A stretch of DNA of 5,092 bases from an uncultured Alphaproteobacteria bacterium (GTDB taxonomy: Bacteria; Pseudomonadota; Alphaproteobacteria; Sneathiellales; Sneathiellaceae): NCBI GenBank assembly GCA_937910835.1, contig CALEMG010000044.1:1-5092 (forward strand), written 5' to 3'. Under the pieces are notes generated by a model. It was given only the letters and a program-made list of their open reading frames with translations, did no database searches and had not been told where the DNA came from. Positions within the stretch are counted from its first letter, which is position 1; each line of letters starts with the position of its first letter. Made by a program: the position numbers and the translations under genes. Of this stretch, positions 1-5,092 are shown piece by piece.

Positions 1-1254
1 GCAAGGATAAAAAAAGCCCTTAGTCTCTATGAAACGGTTGAGCGCCCCTTAGTCCCCGTCATCGCGAATATGGAGCAGGAAGGCGTCAAGGTGGACGCTA
101 AGCTCTTAAGCAACCTATCGGCTGATTTCGGCGCGCGGATGGAAGGGTTGGTGAAAGAAGTTCACGACCTTGCTGGGGAAGAATTCAACGTTGGATCACC
201 AAAGCAACTCGGTGAAATCCTGTTTGATAAAATGGGGCTTCCAGGCGGGAAGAAGGGTAAGACTGGCGCCTATACTACGGATGTCAATGTGTTGGAAGGG
301 CTCGCCGCAGACGGAGTGGAACTCGCGCAGAAGGTTCTCGACTGGCGTCAGCTTTCCAAACTTAAAAGTACCTACACAGATGCACTTCAGGGGCAGATAA
401 ACCCCAAGACCGGCCGGATCCATACATCTTTCTCGCTTGCCGCCGCCTCGACCGGTCGCCTTGCCTCCAGTGAGCCCAATGTCCAGAATATTCCCGTTCG
501 CACGGAAGAGGGACGCAAGCTTCGCCAAGCGTTTATTGCGGAAGAAGGGAATAAGCTGATAAGCGCGGATTATTCGCAGATTGAGCTGCGCCTGCTCGCG
601 CATATCGCCGATATCCAATCCCTGAAAGAGGCCTTTGCCGAGGGCCTCGATATTCATGCGAAAACGGCCTCTCAAGTGTTCGGGGTGCCGATTGAAGGTA
701 TGGACCCGATGATGCGCCGCTCGGCGAAGGCCATCAATTTCGGCATTATTTATGGAATCAGCGCCTTTGGGCTGGCGCGTCAGCTTGGGGTCTCCAGAAC
801 CGAGGCACAAGGCTATATCGATCAGTATTTTGTCCAGTATCCAGGTATCAAGGATTATATGAACGAGACGAAGAGCGCCTGTCACGAAGATGGCTATGTG
901 CAAACGCTCTTTGGCCGCAAGGTTCATCTTCCGGGGATCAACGACAAGAATGGTGCCAGGCGGAGCTTTTCCGAACGGGCGGCGATCAACGCCCCCATTC
1001 AAGGGTCTGCCGCGGATATTATAAAAAGAGCAATGGTTCGTCTGCCGGATGCCTTAACTTCAAAAAAGCTCTCCGCCCGCATGCTCCTTCAGGTGCATGA
1101 CGAACTTATATTCGAAGTGCCGGAGGACGAAGTGGAGAAGACAACAGGGATCGTTAAATCGGTGATGGAGGGCGCAGCTCACCCGGCAGTTGAGCTTTCC
1201 GTTCCGTTGACCGTCGATGCTGGGATCGGGAATAATTGGGGCGAAGCCCATTAA
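1..1254 (+). CDS. polA: DNA polymerase I, C-terminal polymerase domain (5' partial)
   Basis: The reading frame is open from base 1, so the gene starts before the window; 417 residues are visible. They correspond to the thumb, palm and fingers of a family A DNA polymerase, which fills gaps and replaces RNA primers during replication and repair. The first visible residues (YETVERPLVPVIANMEQEGV) match the start of the thumb region. Motif A is DYSQIELRLLAHIA, with the metal-binding Asp at visible residue 190 (bases 568-570). Motif B is RRSAKAINFGIIYG, with Arg239, Lys243, Phe247 and Tyr251 corresponding to E. coli R754, K758, F762 and Y766. Phe at the 762 position is the usual bacterial residue, which disfavours dideoxynucleotides. 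Motif C is QVHDE, with Asp367 and Glu368 (Asp codon at 1099-1101). The end, VDAGIGNNWGEAH, is typical of alphaproteobacterial PolA. The 5' nuclease and any 3'-5' exonuclease domains lie outside the window, so proofreading cannot be judged. All polymerase catalytic residues are present. Confidence 0.98.
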   Translation, partial: ARIKKALSLYETVERPLVPVIANMEQEGVKVDAKLLSNLSADFGARMEGLVKEVHDLAGEEFNVGSPKQLGEILFDKMGLPGGKKGKTGAYTTDVNVLEGLAADGVELAQKVLDWRQLSKLKSTYTDALQGQINPKTGRIHTSFSLAAASTGRLASSEPNVQNIPVRTEEGRKLRQAFIAEEGNKLISADYSQIELRLLAHIADIQSLKEAFAEGLDIHAKTASQVFGVPIEGMDPMMRRSAKAINFGIIYGISAFGLARQLGVSRTEAQGYIDQYFVQYPGIKDYMNETKSACHEDGYVQTLFGRKVHLPGINDKNGARRSFSERAAINAPIQGSAADIIKRAMVRLPDALTSKKLSARMLLQVHDELIFEVPEDEVEKTTGIVKSVMEGAAHPAVELSVPLTVDAGIGNNWGEAH

Positions 1255-1289
1255 GCTGTCGCACGCATCTCTTGCGACATCTATTGGTG

Positions 1290-1318
1290 CAAGTTAGGGT
1301 AATGTCTACCCCAACTTG
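1290..1318 (+). promoter_or_regulatory. Imperfect hairpin in the marC leader
   Basis: CAAGTTAGGGTA (1290-1301) and TACCCCAACTTG (1307-1318) are reverse complements except for one A-C mismatch (1296/1312), with a five-base loop. The element sits between polA and marC, five bases before the marC Shine-Dalgarno (1324-1329). No T-run follows, so it does not look like a standard intrinsic terminator. It could be a polA 3' end structure, an operator, or an RNA element affecting marC translation. The role is unknown; only the symmetry is seen. Confidence 0.45.
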
Positions 1319-1323
1319 AGGGC

Positions 1324-1329
1324 GAGGAA
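1324..1329 (+). promoter_or_regulatory. Ribosome binding site deciding the marC start
   Basis: GAGGAA lies four bases before ATG 1334-1336. It supports this ATG over the in-frame TTG at 1316, which is buried in the right arm of the upstream hairpin and has only CTACCCC just before it. Confidence 0.7.
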
Positions 1330-1333
1330 TTCA

Positions 1334-1963
1334 ATGCTGGAAACCGCGCTTGTCGCCTTTACAACTTTTTTCGCGACTATCGGGCCTCTGGATGTGGCGG
1401 CCTTGTTTGCGGCGCTTACGGTAAATGCGACCCCGCGTGAACGACGGCAGATGGCGATGAAGGGTGCGCTGATCGGCGGCGGCATCCTTCTGTTCTTTGC
1501 GCTTTTTGGAAAAGCGGTTCTCACTAGCTTTGGTATTACTTTGCCAGCGCTACAGGCGTCCGGCGGTATTTTGTTATTGCTGATTGCGATTGACATGGTG
1601 TTTGCGCGCGACTCCGGTAGTACCACCGCCACGGATGAAGAAAAGGTCGAGGCGCAAGGTAAGAAAGATGTTTCGGTCTTTCCCTTGGCGACGCCCCTAA
1701 TTGCTGGGCCTGGCGCCATTGGCGCAGCGGTTTTGCTTGTCGCCGACACGAAAGGGGATGCAGTCGAGACGGCACTAGTGATTGCAGTACTCACGGGCAT
1801 GATACTGCTGACTTTCTTGCTCATGTTGTTGGCGACACAGGTACAGAAACTTCTCGGTGTGACCGGGCTTCATGTGATTTCACGTGTCGTCGGTGTTCTT
1901 CTGGCAGCCCTCGCGGTGCAGTTTATTTTTGATGGTATTCGCGACAGCGGGCTTTTGGGATAA
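1334..1963 (+). CDS. MarC family integral membrane protein
   Basis: A 209-residue, very hydrophobic protein of the MarC/YchE/YhgN family (UPF0056). These are inner-membrane proteins of about 200-220 residues with about six transmembrane segments and no firmly established substrate; the early link of MarC to multiple antibiotic resistance is not well supported. Family features visible are ATIGPLDVAALFAAL in the first helix (residues 14-28), FGKAVLTSFGITLPALQASGG (about 58-78), a charged loop at about 91-113, FPLATPLIAGPGAIG (116-130), and the C-terminal SRVVGVLLAALAVQFIFDGI (183-202). The ATG at 1334 was chosen because GAGGAA stands four bases ahead; a TTG at 1316 would add six residues but lacks a binding site. 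The gene follows polA after a 79-base gap with a hairpin. No clear terminator follows the stop. It is probably not functionally linked to polA, although read-through from polA is possible. The family is confident; the physiological role is not. Confidence 0.93.
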   Translation: MLETALVAFTTFFATIGPLDVAALFAALTVNATPRERRQMAMKGALIGGGILLFFALFGKAVLTSFGITLPALQASGGILLLLIAIDMVFARDSGSTTATDEEKVEAQGKKDVSVFPLATPLIAGPGAIGAAVLLVADTKGDAVETALVIAVLTGMILLTFLLMLLATQVQKLLGVTGLHVISRVVGVLLAALAVQFIFDGIRDSGLLG

Positions 1964-2104
1964 TCTATATCCGAATGGTCTAAGGTGGCTTGGGTCGAAT
2001 CGCCTAAATATTAACCATGAGTATAAAAAAATTAACTATATCAATGGTATAGTCAGTCACACTTTGCTTTCGGATGTGCCTATTTTTTCGCAGGATTATA
2101 AGGC

Positions 2105-2126
2105 TTTACATAAAGTTTTACGTAAA
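2105..2126. repeat. Tandem TTTACRTAAA palindromes, possible operator
   Basis: TTTACATAAA (2105-2114) and TTTACGTAAA (2117-2126) are direct repeats offset by 12 bases; the second is a perfect 10-bp palindrome. They lie 16 bases upstream of the TTGACA hexamer at 2143, a position suited to an activator or repressor site. The binding protein is unknown. Confidence 0.35.
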
Positions 2127-2142
2127 TACTAGGCAAATTGTG

Positions 2143-2175
2143 TTGACAATAAGGCAGGGACTTGTCACTTATACT
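2143..2175 (+). promoter_or_regulatory. Candidate promoter for the PEP-CTERM gene
   Basis: A perfect -35 hexamer TTGACA (2143-2148) is followed by TATACT (2170-2175), a five-of-six match to the -10 consensus. The spacer is 21 bases, longer than the usual 16-18. A weaker -10, ACTTAT at 2167-2172, gives an 18-base spacer. A short inverted repeat, ATTGT/ACAAT (2137-2141 and 2146-2150), overlaps the -35. If real, the transcript would have a leader of about 140 bases. Confidence 0.35.
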
Positions 2176-2320
2176 TCATTAAATTAGCGATTTTTGCTTT
2201 GCGACGAGCGTATGCGTACGGAAATTGTCTTCGTTAAGGAATATTTTTTTAAAGTAAGACATAATATTTAAAGGTTTTCGTAAGTAACGTGATTTAAGAG
2301 AACAGTAGGAGTATCAAACT

Positions 2321-2932
2321 ATGGTTAAATTTTTTAAAACATTTATGGCTGTGGCCGGCCTTTCTTTCATCTTTGCTTTGCCAGCGCAATCAGCAGTCAT
2401 TTCTTGGACAACAGATCTACCTGCAGCAGATACCGGAGTTCCTTCTCCGACAACGGCTGTTGGTACGGTTTATGAGAACCTGACCACATCAGTGCCGAAT
2501 GAGTATCGTTCTCCTTGGCAGGGCACCGCTCTTGATGGGATCGGCACCTACACCTCGGTACAGAAAGATTCATACGCTTCTTATGTGTTTGACATGGGAT
2601 ATTATGCTATCGATTTTATGTGGGGTTCCGTCGACGGCTACAATGGCCTGGAATTCTATTACCAGGGCAATTGGGTGGATGCTCTTCACGGAGATGATGC
2701 GCAGCTTAGCGGCGTCAATAATGGTCTCGGCTTTATCGTCGCGTCAATCATGGCGACAGGCGTTTTCGATGAAGTTCGTTTTACGTCCGATAGTAACGCA
2801 TTTGAATATGCAAATCTGACAGTATCTGCCGTACCGCTTCCGGCTGCGCTTCCGCTCTATGGCGCTGGGCTTGCCGCTCTTGGGTTCATTGGCTGGCGCA
2901 AGCGCCGTAAATCCGCGGCATTGGCAGCTTAA
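2321..2932 (+). CDS. Secreted VPLPA/PEP-CTERM sorting-domain protein
   Basis: A 203-residue exported protein. Residues 1-25 form a signal peptide: basic start (K3, K6), hydrophobic core 8-20, likely cut after A25 or A22. The C-terminus is a tripartite sorting signal: VPLPA (171-175), a hydrophobic helix (about 176-191), then RKRRK (193-197). This is the VPLPA variant of PEP-CTERM common in alphaproteobacteria, which an exosortase is known to recognise for surface or extracellular-matrix delivery. The mature part (26-170) has no cysteine and is rich in Gly, Tyr, Trp, Asp and Asn. The stretches MWGSVDGYNGLEFY (100-113) and FDEVRFTSDSNAFEYANLTV (149-168) resemble beta-rich exosortase-dependent surface proteins such as the Npun_F0296 type; this resemblance is from memory. 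AGGAG (2307-2311) precedes the ATG by nine bases. The gene stands alone between an AT-rich control region and a strong terminator; no exosortase is in the window. The molecular function is unknown; adhesion or biofilm matrix is a guess from the class. Confidence 0.9.
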   Translation: MVKFFKTFMAVAGLSFIFALPAQSAVISWTTDLPAADTGVPSPTTAVGTVYENLTTSVPNEYRSPWQGTALDGIGTYTSVQKDSYASYVFDMGYYAIDFMWGSVDGYNGLEFYYQGNWVDALHGDDAQLSGVNNGLGFIVASIMATGVFDEVRFTSDSNAFEYANLTVSAVPLPAALPLYGAGLAALGFIGWRKRRKSAALAA

Positions 2933-2963
2933 ACCATATCTAAACAAGATACTCCTATTTGAA

Positions 2964-2988
2964 GCGGCGGCCTTTTGGCCGCCGTTTT
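2964..2988 (+). terminator. Rho-independent terminator after the PEP-CTERM gene
   Basis: An eight-bp GC stem, CGGCGGCC (2965-2972) with GGCCGCCG (2977-2984), has a TTTT loop and is followed by TTTTCGTTTT. It starts 32 bases after the stop at 2932 and ends 9 bases short of the stop of the convergent gene at 2997. On the minus strand the stem is followed only by CTTCAAATAG, so termination in that direction would be weaker. Confidence 0.88.
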
Positions 2989-2996
2989 CGTTTTCC

Positions 2997-3629
2997 CTAT
3001 TTATAGATACGGCCTGCGCGCTGTTTATAGCGGGGAAGCGACCAGCCAAACCGAATAGCGCCTGCGCGCACTGCAAAGCCCGTTACAATAGCGCCGCAGG
3101 CGGCGATAAGAGGCGCTAATTCAGTACTGTCGACAGCAATGACATAGACTGTTGCACTGATCAGGGCTGCTGTTGCATAGACCTCCTGTTTTAGTAGCAA
3201 AGGTGTTTCGCCTGCTACAAGATCCCGCGCAAGTCCGCCGAAGGTTGCCGTTATTATACCAAGCACGATGGCTATTAGGGGGCCAACATCGCTTTCCCTG
3301 GCAATCTCAGCTCCAAGAACGGCGAATGCCGCCAATCCGATGGCATCGCTCCAGAGCAGGACGATGTAGCGCCTCTGCACATGGGAAGCGAAGAAATAAA
3401 GCAAGATGGCGATGCCTAAGCAAACCAGTAGATATCGGTGATCCTCGATCCAGAACACGGGCCGGTCGAGAATGACATCCCGCACGGTACCGCCGCCAAT
3501 GCCAGTAAAAGTGGCCATCATGCCGAAGCCGATCAGGTCCATTTCCTTGCGGCTGGCGACAAGGCCTCCTGTCGCGGCGAAGACAGCAACGCCGACTAGA
3601 TCAAGAATGGTAACGAAATCCGTAAACAT
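2997..3629 (-). CDS. TRIC/UPF0126 family membrane channel protein (YadS/YicG-like)
   Basis: A 210-residue membrane protein of the trimeric intracellular cation channel family, formerly UPF0126. Known family members have seven helices built as an inverted repeat of two three-helix bundles and form trimers; structures of prokaryotic members support potassium-permeable channels, and other small substrates have been proposed for E. coli homologues. Both repeat signatures are visible: GIGGGTVRD (43-51) in the first half and ATFGGLARDL (128-137) in the second, with the glycine clusters that kink the pore helices. LLKQEVYATAA (145-155) holds the conserved Lys148-Glu149 region. The total length is usual for the family. 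The start at 3629 is preceded by GAGAGGG (3634-3640) four bases away. The gene lies 63 bases downstream of the dehydrogenase gene on the same strand with no terminator between, so co-transcription is plausible; a weak TTGCGC/GATCAT promoter-like pair (3676-3681 and 3653-3658) could provide its own start. The family call is firm; the transported ion is inference. Confidence 0.93.
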   Translation of the reverse strand: MFTDFVTILDLVGVAVFAATGGLVASRKEMDLIGFGMMATFTGIGGGTVRDVILDRPVFWIEDHRYLLVCLGIAILLYFFASHVQRRYIVLLWSDAIGLAAFAVLGAEIARESDVGPLIAIVLGIITATFGGLARDLVAGETPLLLKQEVYATAALISATVYVIAVDSTELAPLIAACGAIVTGFAVRAGAIRFGWSLPRYKQRAGRIYK

Positions 3630-3692
3630 GACGCCCTCTCTGTGAAAGGCGAATGATCCGCCAGAACGATGGAAAGCGCAAGAACTCCGCTG

Positions 3693-4571
3693 TTACAGCA
3701 TCGCCTGCAAAACCCGGTCGGGCGGCGTGTGCCCATCGATAAAGGTCTTGATATTGATCAGGACCTTCTCGCCCATATCAATGCGTCCCTCGATCGTCGC
3801 AGAGCCCATATGCGGCAGCAGAATAACATTATCAAGCTCCATTAAGCGCGGGTTGACGGCCGGCTCATGCTCGAACACATCGAGGCCAGCACCAGCGATC
3901 TTGCCGTTACGGAGCAGGCGGGTGAGAGCGTTCTCGTCGACAACTTCACCGCGAGACGTGTTGACCACATAGCAACTCGGCTGCAAAAGCGCCAAACGAC
4001 GCGCATTTAGAAGATGGAATGTTGCCGGCGTATGCGGGCAATTGACGGACACAATATCCATCCGCGCGAGCATCTGATCAAGGCTCTCCCAATAGGTCGC
4101 CTCCAGCTCGTTTTCGACATATTCCGGCAGACGATTGCGGTTATGATAATGAATAGAAAGGCCGAAGGCGCGCGCGCGTCGGGCAACGGCCTGCCCAATC
4201 CGCCCCATCCCGATAATACCGAGCCGCTTGCCCCAGATCCGGTGGCCGAGCATGCTAGTCGGTGACCAGCCTGTCCAGTTGCCGGACCGCATCATGCGTT
4301 CCCCTTCCGTCAGGCGGCGTGGAACCGCCATGATCAGCGCCATGGTCATATCGGCGGTATCCTCAGTCAGGACACCGGGTGTGTTTGTCACTGTAATGCT
4401 GCGCTGACGGGCAGTGGCCAGATCAATATGGTCGACACCCGTGCCAAAGCTTGCTATCAGTTTGAGGTTGGGATTCGTTTGGCTAAGCACTCCGAGATCG
4501 ATTTTGTCCGTCACTGTTGGCACCAGAACATCCGCCGTCTTCACCGCTTCTATCAACTGGCTTTGGGTCAT
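3693..4571 (-). CDS. D-2-hydroxyacid dehydrogenase, main open part (glyoxylate/hydroxypyruvate reductase-like), N-terminus cut off by in-frame TAG
   Basis: This 292-residue open part belongs to the D-isomer-specific 2-hydroxyacid dehydrogenase family, which reduces 2-keto acids such as glyoxylate or hydroxypyruvate with NAD(P)H in the cytoplasm. Counting from the ATG at 4571, the Rossmann motif GMGRIG is at 121-126, NTSRG at 204-208 with catalytic Arg207, GLDVFEHEP at 229-237 with catalytic Glu236, and PHMGSAT at 253-259 with catalytic His254. HNRNR (143-147), where NAD-preferring enzymes usually carry an acidic residue, hints at NADPH preference. SFGTGVDHID (41-50) is the conserved substrate/cofactor loop. 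The real gene almost certainly began at ATG 4677-4679 (328 codons in all, usual for the family), but codon 30 is TAG (4590-4592). ATG 4571 has no good Shine-Dalgarno (preceded by GACGACACACCG), and starting there would delete the first strand and helix of the catalytic domain. So the locus may be a young pseudogene, a sequence error, or a shortened protein. It lies upstream of the TRIC gene on the same strand. Confidence 0.8.
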   Translation of the reverse strand: MTQSQLIEAVKTADVLVPTVTDKIDLGVLSQTNPNLKLIASFGTGVDHIDLATARQRSITVTNTPGVLTEDTADMTMALIMAVPRRLTEGERMMRSGNWTGWSPTSMLGHRIWGKRLGIIGMGRIGQAVARRARAFGLSIHYHNRNRLPEYVENELEATYWESLDQMLARMDIVSVNCPHTPATFHLLNARRLALLQPSCYVVNTSRGEVVDENALTRLLRNGKIAGAGLDVFEHEPAVNPRLMELDNVILLPHMGSATIEGRIDMGEKVLINIKTFIDGHTPPDRVLQAML

Positions 4572-4589
4572 CGGTGTGTCGTCATGGTT

Positions 4590-4679
4590 CTATCGAGTAT
4601 CGAACAGCTCCATCATGCGGGTTTCAATAACATCCGGAAGCCTTCTTGTAACAACAACGACGGGTTTCTTCTGCGGCAT
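4590..4679 (-). pseudogene. Severed 5' end of the 2-hydroxyacid dehydrogenase gene (29 codons then TAG)
   Basis: ATG 4677-4679 opens a frame reading MPQKKPVVVVTRRLPDVIET and then RMMELFDTR before TAG at 4590-4592. This is the usual N-terminus of the family: a valine-rich first strand (VVVVT), RRLP, then a helix ending MELFD. The next codons in the same frame, NHDDTP, run straight into the open part at 4571 with no frameshift, so a single codon accounts for the break. Homologues typically have a residue such as Leu here (from memory), so TTG to TAG, or CAG to TAG, would suffice. GAGAG stands seven bases before the ATG as a Shine-Dalgarno. Good start signals and an undamaged frame on both sides imply a recent event or a base-call error rather than an old relic. 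Confidence 0.8.
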
Positions 4680-4723
4680 TTGATGACTCTCTTGTTCCTG
4701 GGTTTTTGGCAAAACCAATAGAC

Positions 4724-4754
4724 TTTATCTAGCAGATCACGTTGGCGGATACAA
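4724..4754 (-). promoter_or_regulatory. Weak candidate promoter for the dehydrogenase gene
   Basis: On the minus strand TTGTAT (4749-4754) is followed after 17 bases by TAGATA (4726-4731), preceded by TGC as an extended -10; GATAAA at 4724-4729 is an alternative. Transcription would begin about 40 bases before ATG 4679. Matches to consensus are modest. Confidence 0.25.
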
Positions 4755-4793
4755 TTGCGACCTTGGGTTAAGGGGCTGAGTTTTTTTGCACTC

Positions 4794-4823
4794 TTGACCG
4801 GAAGCCCTGTCGCACGGCATAAG
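4794..4823 (+). promoter_or_regulatory. Candidate promoter for the SH3-domain gene
   Basis: TTGACC (4794-4799) and CATAAG (4818-4823) are separated by 18 bases, five-of-six and four-of-six matches to the consensus hexamers. The resulting leader would be about 30 bases before TTG 4861, a sensible length. It lies in the divergent region shared with the dehydrogenase gene. Confidence 0.4.
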
Positions 4824-4860
4824 ATGACGTCCGCCTGTAATATATAAAGGTTTTGGCATA

Positions 4861-5092
4861 TTGAAACGCAGCCTCGTACTTCTTAGTTTTTTATCTTTGT
4901 TCCTGATCTCTCCCGTTTCCTATGCGGGTCCTACCGGATCGGAGACCGGCTTGCCGTTGCCGCGCTTTGTCTCCCTGTCGTCTGATAAGGTCAATGTCCG
5001 CGCCGGGCCGGGAACACGCTATCCCATCAAATGGGTTTTTGTCCGCCAAGGATGGCCAGTTGAGGTGGTTGAGGAGTATGAGCTTTGGCGGC
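4861..5092 (+). CDS. Secreted bacterial SH3-domain protein (3' partial)
   Basis: Seventy-seven codons are visible before the right edge. Residues 1-22 look like a signal peptide: K2 and R3, hydrophobic core LVLLSFLSLFLIS, likely cut after SYA at residue 22. The mature part contains PRFVSLSSDKVNVRAGPGTR (34-53), then YPIKWVFVRQGWPVEVVEEYELWR (read as residues 54-77), the hallmark of the alphaproteobacterial SH3_4/DUF1058-type domain; such domains are thought to bind cell-wall or protein ligands in the periplasm. The start is TTG at 4861: the frame is closed by TGA at 4825-4827 and there is no ATG between. AAAGG (4846-4850) lies ten bases ahead as a somewhat distant Shine-Dalgarno. The gene is transcribed away from the dehydrogenase gene, with about 180 bases of shared control region. 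The C-terminal part is not visible, so total length and any second SH3 repeat are unknown. Confidence 0.88.
   Translation, partial: MKRSLVLLSFLSLFLISPVSYAGPTGSETGLPLPRFVSLSSDKVNVRAGPGTRYPIKWVFVRQGWPVEVVEEYELWR

Larger units (their letters stand above)
1964..2320 (+). other. AT-rich intergenic region upstream of the PEP-CTERM gene
   Basis: This stretch of about 357 bases is roughly 34% G+C by hand count, against clearly GC-richer genes on both sides; bases 2221-2280 drop to about 23%. I found no convincing gene in it. The open frame extending from inside marC to 2132 has no family-like content. It contains an inverted repeat ACTATA/TATAGT (2035-2040 and 2048-2053), tandem TTTACRTAAA palindromes (2105-2126), a consensus TTGACA (2143-2148), a palindromic CGTA/TACG (2209-2220), and two copies of AATATTT followed by AAAG (from 2240 and 2264). 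It most likely serves as the control region for the secreted protein gene at 2321. No GG-N10-GC sigma-54 promoter was seen by eye. Confidence 0.6.

Noticed and set aside
196..1002. A 268-residue open frame antisense to polA
   Set aside because: It lies fully within the well-supported polA coding region, shows no family-like motif, and is explained by the codon bias of the opposite strand.
1306..1824. A 172-residue open frame antisense to marC
   Set aside because: It is Ser/Ala/Thr/Lys-rich low-complexity shadow sequence over a clear MarC gene.
1958..1972. GGATA/TATCC inverted repeat at the marC stop as a terminator
   Set aside because: Five bp, AT-rich, and no T-run afterwards.
1884..2132. 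An 82-residue plus-strand frame running from marC into the AT-rich gap
   Set aside because: It begins inside marC in another frame, has no recognisable domain, and its start has no supporting binding site.
1964..2320. Sigma-54 promoter upstream of the PEP-CTERM gene, as known for some proteobacterial PEP-CTERM genes
   Set aside because: No GG-N10-GC with the flanking TGGCA/TTGCA pattern was found by eye in this stretch.
4590..4592. TAG read as pyrrolysine or another recoded amino acid
   Set aside because: No pyrrolysine genes are seen, amber recoding is not usual in alphaproteobacteria, and the family has no special residue at this position. Ordinary nonsense mutation or error is simpler.
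4701..4716. GGTTTT/AAAACC hairpin in the dehydrogenase leader as a riboswitch or attenuator
   Set aside because: A six-bp mostly A-T stem alone is too weak to support a regulatory claim.
4414..4721. Two plus-strand open frames of 89 and 97 residues over the 5' part of the dehydrogenase
   Set aside because: The opposite strand encodes clear dehydrogenase sequence through both frames, including upstream of the TAG; neither frame has family features.
4761..4787. CCTT/AAGG hairpin followed by TTTTTTT as a terminator
   Set aside because: The stem is only four bp, the T-run is offset by seven bases, and no plus-strand gene ends before it.

Overview
The window reads as ordinary chromosomal DNA from an alphaproteobacterium. 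The evidence is the style of the polA C-terminus, a VPLPA-type variant of the PEP-CTERM/exosortase sorting signal, and an SH3_4-type secreted protein divergent from a glyoxylate/hydroxypyruvate reductase-like gene. I cannot name a genus from sequence alone. No RNA genes, CRISPR arrays, insertion sequences or phage genes are visible.

Layout. Positions 1-1254 (+) hold the polymerase domain of DNA polymerase I, entering from the left edge and complete at its C-terminus. An imperfect 12-bp hairpin lies in the short gap before a MarC-family membrane protein (1334-1963, +). About 357 bases of AT-rich, apparently non-coding DNA follow (about 34% G+C by hand count). This stretch carries palindromic repeats and a consensus -35 hexamer, and leads into a small secreted VPLPA/PEP-CTERM protein (2321-2932, +). 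That gene ends at a strong intrinsic terminator (2964-2988), which also separates it from a convergent minus-strand pair. The pair reads, in order of transcription, a D-2-hydroxyacid dehydrogenase (4679 down to 3693) and a TRIC/UPF0126-family membrane channel (3629 down to 2997). The genes are 63 bases apart and may be co-transcribed. Divergently, from 4861 (+), starts a secreted SH3-domain protein that runs off the right edge.

The most notable observation is that the dehydrogenase gene is cut by a single in-frame TAG at its 30th codon. The 29 codons upstream have a normal start and a typical N-terminus for the family. The reading frame continues without a shift on the other side, and all catalytic and cofactor residues downstream are intact. 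This is either a recent nonsense mutation, a sequence error, or a gene expressed from a later start or by readthrough.

The genes do not form one pathway. They are DNA replication/repair (polA), two small membrane proteins (MarC and TRIC), an exported surface or matrix protein needing an exosortase encoded elsewhere, an alpha-keto acid reductase, and an envelope SH3 protein. I see no convincing undescribed multi-gene system here.
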